NCBI RefSeq assembly: GCF_900198835.1
Contig: NZ_LT900021.1
Location: forward strand, 1,612,001 to 1,676,000
Source of the DNA: Thermococcus henrietii
GTDB lineage: Archaea > Methanobacteriota_B > Thermococci > Thermococcales > Thermococcaceae
DNA length: 64,000 bases
Direction of reading: 5' to 3'
Made by a program: the position numbers and the translations under genes. The notes under the pieces are model-generated. The model saw nothing but the letters and a program-made list of their open reading frames with translations. It ran no database searches and was not told the origin of the DNA. Of this stretch, positions 58,301 through 64,000 are shown one piece after another (position 1 is the first letter of the stretch; the number at the start of each line of letters is the position of its first letter).

Positions 58301-59836
58301 ATGGAAGAGAGGACTCCAGTGCTCGAGATGCGTGACATCGTGAAGGTTTACCCGGACGGCACAAAGGCTCTGAAGGGCGTCACGATTAAGGTCTACGAGG
58401 GTGAAATCCTCGGTCTCCTCGGCGAGAACGGTGCCGGAAAAACGACGCTGATGAAGGTTCTCTTCGGAATGCTCAAGCCGACGAAGGGCAAGATTTTTCT
58501 CAGGGGTAAAGAAGTCCGCTTCAAGAGCCCCGCCGATGCAATAGCGAACGGAATCGGAATGGTTCACCAGCACTTCACGCTCGTTGAGGTCTTCAACGCC
58601 CTCGAGAACATCATCCTCGGAATGGAGGGGCACGGACTGCTGTCCAAGATTGACGTCGAGAACGCGAGGAGGAAGCTCCAGAAGCTGATGGATGAGCTCA
58701 ACTTCCAGGTTCCCCTCGACGTCCCCGTCGAAAACCTCCCCGTCGGCGTCCAGCAGAGGATTGAAATTCTCAAGATGCTCTACCGCGACGTTGACATACT
58801 CATTCTCGACGAGCCGACCGCGGTTCTCACTCCGATTGAGGTTAAGGAGCTTTTCGCAGTTCTTAGGAAGCTCAAGGAGCAGGGAAAGACGATAATCTTC
58901 ATCAGCCACAAGCTCAACGAGGTCATGGAGATAACCGACCGCGTTACGGTCATAAGGAAAGGTGAGGTCGTCGGAACCGTCAAGACGAGCGAGGCAACGC
59001 CCCAGCTCCTCGCGAGGATGATGGTTGGCAGGGACGTCGTTCTCAGGATTGAGAAGCCCCCGAAGGAGCCTGGTGACGTCGTCTTCCGCGTCGAGGACCT
59101 ATGGGTGAAGGGAGACAGGGGCGAAGAAGCTGTTCGCGGGCTGACCTTCGAGGTCCGCGCTGGCGAGATATTCGGCATAGCCGGTGTTGAAGGCAACGGC
59201 CAGAGCGAGTTGATAGAAGCCATAGCTGGTCTGAGAAAAATCGAAAGGGGCAAGGTTTACCTCAAAGGAATCGACATCACAGGCAAGAAACCGAGGGAGC
59301 TCTACGACATGGGGGTGGCGCACATACCAGAGGACAGGACGCACATGGGTTTAATCCTCGAGATGACGGTGATGGAGAACTCAATTCTGGGAATGCACTG
59401 GAGGGAGGAGTTTTCCAGGGGACCCCTTATCGATTGGGGCAAGGTCGAGGAGCACGCAAAGAGACTGATAGAGGAGTTCGAGGTCAGCGCACCTGGAACG
59501 AAAGCCCCGGTAAAGAGCCTGAGCGGTGGAAACCAGCAGAAGCTGATAGTTGCGAGGGAGGTAAGCAAAAAGCCCGAGTTCATCATAGCGGCACAGCCAA
59601 CGCGTGGTGTTGACGTTGCCTCGACCGAGTACATCAGAAACTACCTCGTCAAACTGAGGAACGAGGACAAGGCCGTTCTGCTCGTCTCTGCCGACCTGGA
59701 TGAGGTTCTCCAGCTCAGCGACAGGATGGCGATAATGTACGAGGGCCAGTTCATGGGAATAGTCAAGCCCGACGAGGTTACCGAGGAGCAGATTGGACTC
59801 ATGATGGGAGGTGTTAAGGGTGAACCTCAAAAATGA
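58301..59836 (+). CDS. ABC transporter ATPase, double NBD, nucleoside/simple-sugar type
   Basis: A 511-residue protein with two nucleotide-binding domains. NBD1: LGENGAGKTTLMKVLFG, LPVGVQQRIEILKMLYRDVDILILDEPTAVLTP. NBD2: Walker A is the degenerate GVEGNGQSELIEAI usual for this family, with SLSGGNQQKLIVAREV and a Walker B whose Asp/Glu are replaced by FIIAAQPTRGVD, also family-typical. ATP hydrolysis thus rests mainly on one composite site. The ATG at 58301 follows AGGAGGTGAAAGCG. A T-rich stretch separates it from the lipoprotein gene. Confidence 0.94.
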   Translation: MEERTPVLEMRDIVKVYPDGTKALKGVTIKVYEGEILGLLGENGAGKTTLMKVLFGMLKPTKGKIFLRGKEVRFKSPADAIANGIGMVHQHFTLVEVFNALENIILGMEGHGLLSKIDVENARRKLQKLMDELNFQVPLDVPVENLPVGVQQRIEILKMLYRDVDILILDEPTAVLTPIEVKELFAVLRKLKEQGKTIIFISHKLNEVMEITDRVTVIRKGEVVGTVKTSEATPQLLARMMVGRDVVLRIEKPPKEPGDVVFRVEDLWVKGDRGEEAVRGLTFEVRAGEIFGIAGVEGNGQSELIEAIAGLRKIERGKVYLKGIDITGKKPRELYDMGVAHIPEDRTHMGLILEMTVMENSILGMHWREEFSRGPLIDWGKVEEHAKRLIEEFEVSAPGTKAPVKSLSGGNQQKLIVAREVSKKPEFIIAAQPTRGVDVASTEYIRNYLVKLRNEDKAVLLVSADLDEVLQLSDRMAIMYEGQFMGIVKPDEVTEEQIGLMMGGVKGEPQK

Positions 59837-60863
59837 GCTCAGAGGATACGCCAAACCCGTGGCCGAGAGCGTTTTGGCGATACTCATTGGAGCGTTCATA
59901 GGTGCCCTCGTCCTCTGGTTCAGTGGTTACGACGCGATTGCCGCGTACCGAGCCCTTCTATCGGGTTCCTTCGGTTCCCTCAGCAACTTTGCGGAGACCC
60001 TCAGCAAATCAACACCGCTCATTCTGACGGCGATAACCTTCGCTATAGGCGCGAGAACCGGGCTCTTCAACATCGGCGCCGAGGGAACCGTCTACTTCGG
60101 TGCCATAGCGGCCGTCGCGGTAACCCAGAGCGTACGGAATCCTTTGGCCGGAATACTAGCTGGAATCCTAGTCGGTGCGCTGTGGATGCTCCCCGCGGCG
60201 GTCCTCAAGGTGTACAGGGGCGTTCATGAAGTTATCTCCACGATAATGTTCAACTGGATTGCCTTCTTCTTGGCGAGCTGGCTCGCCCTCCAAGTCTTTG
60301 AGAACCCGATGAACCCCAACAGCACGCTGCCGATTCCACCGGGGGCAAGGCTACCCCTGCTCGTGAAGAACTCTACTCTCTCGCTGGCCTTCGTGATAGC
60401 GATAATCTCAGCAATCATTGTTTACGTGGTAATGTGGCACACCAAGCTCGGCTACGAACTCAGAACCAGTGGACAGAACCCGAGGGCGGCTGAATACGGT
60501 GGCACGAACCCTAAGGTGGCCATGCTCTGGTCCTTCGTCATCGGCGGAATGACTGCCGGACTCGCGGGTGCGCTCCAGGTCATGGGAATCCCGCCGAGCT
60601 ACTCCATCAGCCAGGGACTCGCGAACGTCTACGGCTACGGTTTCGACGGAATAGGTGTCTCCCTTGTCGGCAGGAACCACCCCCTCGGCATAATCTTCGC
60701 GGGGATACTCTTTGGAGCCCTCAACGCGGGGGCAACACAGATGCAGCAAACGGGCGTTCCCCTTGAGATGGTTAAGGTCATCGAGGGCATCATCATCGTG
60801 GCCGTCGCCGTGCCCGGACTCCTTGACCTGTTCACCAGAGCGTTCAGGAGGGGAAGTGCATGA
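59820..60863 (+). CDS. ABC transporter permease 1 (nucleoside type)
   Basis: A 347-residue membrane protein of the BPD_transp_2 family (RbsC/YufP-like), about ten hydrophobic helices. The signature ITFAIGARTGLFNIGAEGTVYFGAIAAV and the coupling-helix region GYELRTSGQNPRAAEYGGTNP are visible. It overlaps the ATPase gene end; GTG 59820 with GGAGGTGTTAAGG upstream is the likely start. With permease 2 it forms the heterodimeric channel. Confidence 0.9.
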   Translation: MNLKNELRGYAKPVAESVLAILIGAFIGALVLWFSGYDAIAAYRALLSGSFGSLSNFAETLSKSTPLILTAITFAIGARTGLFNIGAEGTVYFGAIAAVAVTQSVRNPLAGILAGILVGALWMLPAAVLKVYRGVHEVISTIMFNWIAFFLASWLALQVFENPMNPNSTLPIPPGARLPLLVKNSTLSLAFVIAIISAIIVYVVMWHTKLGYELRTSGQNPRAAEYGGTNPKVAMLWSFVIGGMTAGLAGALQVMGIPPSYSISQGLANVYGYGFDGIGVSLVGRNHPLGIIFAGILFGALNAGATQMQQTGVPLEMVKVIEGIIIVAVAVPGLLDLFTRAFRRGSA

Positions 60864-61771
60864 ACGAGACTATGGTAATCAGCCTCCTGCTCGGTTCCCT
60901 AGCGGCGATGGTTCCAATAGCACTTACGAGCATAGGTGCCGTGATAAGCGAAAGGGCCGGTGTCGTCAACATCGGCTACGAGGGAATACTGATGCTCTCG
61001 GCGTTTTTCGGGGCGATATTCGCTGAGCTAGCTCACAACGGATGGGTTGGTCTCCTCGGAGGCGCACTAACCGGCCTTATCATAGGGATAATCCACGGCG
61101 TAATCACCGTCTACCTCAAGGGCGACCACGTCATTCCGGGCATCGGTATAAACCTCATAGGCTACGGTGGCGTTGCATTTGGAATCCTAGCGTACTGGGG
61201 CACCGCAGGACAGCATCAAGTCCCTCAGAACGCCCAGATTAAGCCCCTCTGGATGGACGCCTTCGGAAACTCCCTCAGCCCTATGGTACCGATAACGATA
61301 GCGGTCGCGGTAATAGTCTGGTGGATGCTCTTCAAGACGCCGTTCGGGCTGAGAATTCGCGCCGTCGGAGAGAACCCAGAAGCAGCGGACGCTATTGGAA
61401 TAAACGTCGAGCTCTACCGCTTCACGGCGGTCCTCATAGCGAGTGCCTTGGCCGGCGTTGCCGGTGCCTACCTCAGCGTTGACTGGCTCGGAACCGTAAC
61501 GAAAACGATAGCGGCCGGAAGGGGTTTCATAGCCCTGGCGAACATGGTCTTCAGCGGCTGGAACCCGATAGTGGCCCTCGGTGGAGCGTTCCTCTTCGGA
61601 TTCTTCGACAACTTCGCCATCTACATACAGAACAACCCCTGGCTCGCGGGAACGATACCCTGGCAGTTCATAGCGACCCTGCCGTACGTCGTGACCCTCA
61701 TAGTGGTCGCGGGAATAATAGGAAGGGCAAGGCCACCCAAGTGGGACGGCAGGCCCTACAAGCGCGAGTGA
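60860..61771 (+). CDS. ABC transporter permease 2 (nucleoside type)
   Basis: A 303-residue permease (YufQ-like), about nine helices. Signature: PIALTSIGAVISERAGVVNIGYEGILMLSAFFGAI, and coupling helix FGLRIRAVGENPEAADAIGINV. It overlaps permease 1 by 4 bases. The gene order lipoprotein, ATPase, permease, permease matches bacterial nucleoside importers. An oligo-T run (CATTTTTTC) at the stop ends the operon, tail to tail with the metal-binding protein gene. Confidence 0.9.
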   Translation: MNETMVISLLLGSLAAMVPIALTSIGAVISERAGVVNIGYEGILMLSAFFGAIFAELAHNGWVGLLGGALTGLIIGIIHGVITVYLKGDHVIPGIGINLIGYGGVAFGILAYWGTAGQHQVPQNAQIKPLWMDAFGNSLSPMVPITIAVAVIVWWMLFKTPFGLRIRAVGENPEAADAIGINVELYRFTAVLIASALAGVAGAYLSVDWLGTVTKTIAAGRGFIALANMVFSGWNPIVALGGAFLFGFFDNFAIYIQNNPWLAGTIPWQFIATLPYVVTLIVVAGIIGRARPPKWDGRPYKRE

Positions 61772-61776
61772 CCCTT

Positions 61777-62757
61777 TCATTTTTTCAATATTACCCCCAG
61801 CGCGGTTCCCAGGACGATTCCCGTAACGAGCGCCAGGAAAGCGTACGTAACAGCGGTGTTCTCTGCATTGTTCGGCTTCGCAGGTTTCTCGGGGGTCGAG
61901 AGTGCCTTCATTATCGATGCCGTGTTCTTGATGAGCCAGTCGGTGTAGTTCCCCGAGGCCCAGAAGACGGTTATCTCCGCAAGGGGCTTTCCGCTCTTCT
62001 GGGCGAGTTCGATTGCGGCATTCTTAAGCTGTTCCGAGCTGTCGGAGCCGTAAACTATGAGCGAGCTCTTCTTCGCGGTCGGAACGAGCTGGTCAACCCC
62101 TATCGCCGGAACCTCTTCCTCGGGCTTTATCGAGGCAACCGCCTTAATCCCGAGCCAGTCAATGGCGTACTCGTCTGGGGGCATCTGGATTACTGCGGTC
62201 GCGTTCTTGGGGGCTAAAGCTTTGTAGGCCTCGACTATCGCAAGGACCCTCTCGCGGAACTTCTCGAAGTCCCTCTCGTAAGTCACCGCGTTCGCCGGGT
62301 CCTCCTCGATTAGGGCCTTCTCGGTAGCTTCTGCTATGGCTATGGCGTTGTAGGGGTCGAGCCAGACGCCGTGAGGATTGTCCTTCCCGTTGTACCAGTA
62401 TTCCTTGGCGTAGTGGAAGCCGTATTTCATATAGTCGTCGACGAAAAGGGCCTTTCCCGTTACGGTGCCCTCCTGTTCAAGTTCTGCAATCCTCTTTTCA
62501 ACGGGCAGGTGACCTCCGGTGGTCACTATGACCCGGGCCTTTGAGAGCAGTTCAACCTGCTGGGCCGTCAGCTGGTAGTCGTGCGGGTCAACCCCGGGCG
62601 GAACTATCACCTCGACCTTAACGCCCGGGAACGCCTCCTGAACTATTGACGCTATCGGCGCTATCGTCGCTACCACCGTGACGTTCTCCTGAGCCGAGAC
62701 GCCGTTGAGGGGAACCAGCGCGAGCGTCAGCAGGATTATGAGCGCGAGCCTCTTCAT
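61777..62757 (-). CDS. ZnuA-like metal-binding protein, C-terminally anchored
   Basis: A 326-residue cluster 9 (ZnuA/TroA) substrate-binding protein with N-terminal signal (ALIILLTLALVPLNGVSA) and a C-terminal membrane helix (VTYAFLALVTGIVLGTALGVI) ending in KK, so it is anchored at both ends or at the C-end only. Metal-ligand His residues are in PGVDPHDYQL, TGGHLPVE and PHGVWLDPYNA. The fourth ligand would be in the region of IVYGSDSSEQ. Zinc or manganese uptake is likely, but no metal permease or ATPase gene is adjacent. It is divergent from the metallopeptidase gene. Confidence 0.85.
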   Translation of the reverse strand: MKRLALIILLTLALVPLNGVSAQENVTVVATIAPIASIVQEAFPGVKVEVIVPPGVDPHDYQLTAQQVELLSKARVIVTTGGHLPVEKRIAELEQEGTVTGKALFVDDYMKYGFHYAKEYWYNGKDNPHGVWLDPYNAIAIAEATEKALIEEDPANAVTYERDFEKFRERVLAIVEAYKALAPKNATAVIQMPPDEYAIDWLGIKAVASIKPEEEVPAIGVDQLVPTAKKSSLIVYGSDSSEQLKNAAIELAQKSGKPLAEITVFWASGNYTDWLIKNTASIMKALSTPEKPAKPNNAENTAVTYAFLALVTGIVLGTALGVILKK

Positions 62758-62850
62758 CTTAGGCCACCCTAATTCTCCCTTGGCCTTCGCCTTTTAAAGC
62801 TCTCCCACAACCCTTATAACCCATTCCCCTAACTACTACCGGGTGATGTT

Positions 62851-64000
62851 ATGAAGCGCCTCCTTGCGTGGGTAACACTTGCGGTCCTCCTGCTGGCCTC
62901 ATCGGTTCCCGGGGCGTCGGCGGTTGAAATTGACTCCCACGTAACGGTCGAGATAAGCCCCAACGCCGAGCTCCTTGGAATCGTTTACTACCTCGCCTTC
63001 GGGAAGGACCCCTTCGTCATCGACAGAGGGAGTTACCTGAGTGAGGTTGAGGCCCACTTCGGAAGGTTCAGAAACTCAACGGCGGTGCTCCTCCTGAAGT
63101 CCTACCTCTCCCGGGCGAGAACCGTGCCTGAGAGGGATTACTACCTGATGGAACTCGAGTACTACCTCCTCCTGTGCTCCGAACCGCCCGGCCTCATGCC
63201 CATGGTTGACATTGACTTCCCGTGGTTTGAGAACGAGTTCCTGCCGTCACTAAGGGAGTTCGCGAATGAGAGCGACTTCATGGACTTCTACGAGAGTCAC
63301 ATGGACTACTACGACGATGACCTCAGAATCTACGAGAACGCCCTTAAAATGCTACCTCCCGATGAGTTCATGACCGAGAACGCGGGAGTTCACAACGTTA
63401 CCTACGAGTTCCTCCACCCCTACCTCGTCGCGATACACGGCCACAGCTTCAGGCCCGTCCTGAACGGCACCTCGGTTTGGGGCGCCGGCGGAATGCTCCC
63501 CCTCGTCAGGAGAACACCCCAGAGAACGCTCTGGAGCTACAAAACCGCGAGGGACACGATGTTCGGGCTTCCTCTGAACAGGGACTACGTGATGAGCATG
63601 GGGCTCGACGAGTTACTCTACCTCGGCTTCATTTACCACGAGCTCGGTCACGACATCACGATTCCAGCCCTCGACGCCTACGGAAACCTGTCGAACCTCA
63701 CCTACTTCGTTGACGCCATAAGGAGCGACATGCCCTACCTGGCACGCTACGATATCCACTTCTGGAGCAAAACGGGGATGCTCTACGAGGGCTTCGCCGA
63801 CGCGTGGGAGGACTACGCGATAAGCCGGATAAACGAGAACTACACGCTCCTGGCAATCAACATGCAGAAGGCCTGGGGCGAGTTCTGGATTGGGTGGCTC
63901 CTCAACAGAACTGCCTACTATTCAGAGCTGAGCCGGAAAACCGGGAAGCCCTTCTCGGACTACGTTTGGAGTATCCTCGGCGAGATGAGGGGCTTTGCAT
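62851..64000 (+). CDS. Secreted DUF4932-type zinc metallopeptidase-like protein, 3' truncated
   Basis: The frame opens at the ATG at 62851 after GGGTGATGTT and runs off the window without a stop, at least 383 residues. Signal peptide: KRLLAWVTLAVLLLASSVPGASA. The zinc motif HELGH is at 263-267 (YLGFIYHELGHDITIPALDAY), and Glu313 in YEGFADAWEDYA could be the third ligand, as in gluzincins. Earlier parts are aromatic- and acid-rich. The pattern resembles DUF4932, so far without known substrate. TATA-like CCTTATAACCC lies near 62812. Confidence 0.75.
   Translation, partial: MKRLLAWVTLAVLLLASSVPGASAVEIDSHVTVEISPNAELLGIVYYLAFGKDPFVIDRGSYLSEVEAHFGRFRNSTAVLLLKSYLSRARTVPERDYYLMELEYYLLLCSEPPGLMPMVDIDFPWFENEFLPSLREFANESDFMDFYESHMDYYDDDLRIYENALKMLPPDEFMTENAGVHNVTYEFLHPYLVAIHGHSFRPVLNGTSVWGAGGMLPLVRRTPQRTLWSYKTARDTMFGLPLNRDYVMSMGLDELLYLGFIYHELGHDITIPALDAYGNLSNLTYFVDAIRSDMPYLARYDIHFWSKTGMLYEGFADAWEDYAISRINENYTLLAINMQKAWGEFWIGWLLNRTAYYSELSRKTGKPFSDYVWSILGEMRGFA

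Noticed and set aside
1-64000. tRNA or rRNA genes
   Set aside because: The gene-free stretches were read for the T-loop pattern GTTCRANNC and for rRNA motifs; none was found with a matching acceptor stem.

Overview
The window is a stretch of chromosome from a hyperthermophilic euryarchaeon of the order Thermococcales, most likely a moderately GC-rich Thermococcus. The evidence is a consistent gene set: Hef helicase-nuclease, FEN-1, TFB, Cdc48/VAT, prefoldin, ADP-forming acyl-CoA synthetase, ferredoxin-dependent 2-oxoacid oxidoreductases, PINA and eS19. Promoters have TATA boxes about 25-30 bases upstream of genes, Shine-Dalgarno sequences are GGTGA-like, genes are packed with 1-4 base overlaps, and the CRISPR repeat is of the known Thermococcales type.

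Layout. Bases 1-5400 hold a truncated MgtE-type transporter, a small ACT-like protein, a D-aminopeptidase, a 700-base structured non-coding region, a PHP phosphoesterase and the methylmalonyl-CoA module (B12 subunit, MeaB, epimerase). Bases 5400-11600 hold smc-scpA, then remnants of a toxin-antitoxin pair and small unknown genes. Bases 11600-16900 hold hef, a GH5-like secreted protein that lacks the expected nucleophile, a five-repeat CRISPR array without cas genes, maf and a C/D box sRNA. Bases 16900-25600 hold PINA, a MinD-like ATPase, a GPN GTPase, an asparagine synthase, a GT4 glycosyltransferase, Sua5 and a TPR protein. Bases 25600-31200 hold a nucleotidyltransferase, an AT-rich orphan behind a two-operator promoter, SerRS, a Vps4-like AAA ATPase, MoeA and a 46-residue acidic protein. 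Bases 31200-38700 hold an RNase H-fold protein coupled to Cdc48, a PRC-barrel protein, a phosphoesterase, the acyl-CoA synthetase alpha subunit, PsiE and a second C/D box sRNA. Bases 38700-44700 hold fen, a translation/transcription operon (yhbY-like, eS19, PDCD5, unknown, tfb), a PTPS, a VapBC pair, DUF192 and prefoldin genes. Bases 44700-50700 hold two tandem 2-oxoacid:ferredoxin oxidoreductases, with an HEPN/MNT toxin-antitoxin pair inserted inside the first. Bases 50700-56800 hold a likely archaeosine radical SAM enzyme, an archaeal ATPase under palindromic operators, a second VapBC pair, SurE and FtsY. Bases 56900-64000 hold a nucleoside-type ABC transporter, a metal-binding lipoprotein-like protein and a partial secreted metallopeptidase.

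The most striking observation is the BMP/PnrA-type substrate-binding lipoprotein at 56942-58258. Its two halves are in the reverse order to the family: the part that is normally C-terminal follows the signal peptide, and the part that is normally N-terminal ends the protein. This is a circular permutation with an intact lipobox, an intact reading frame and intact transporter genes downstream. Next in interest are the HEPN/MNT module stitched without gaps into the korB-korG junction, the two C/D box sRNAs, the two-operator promoter of the orphan gene, and the palindrome cluster at the start of the ATPase gene at 53074.

No rRNA gene, tRNA gene, complete insertion sequence or cas gene was seen.
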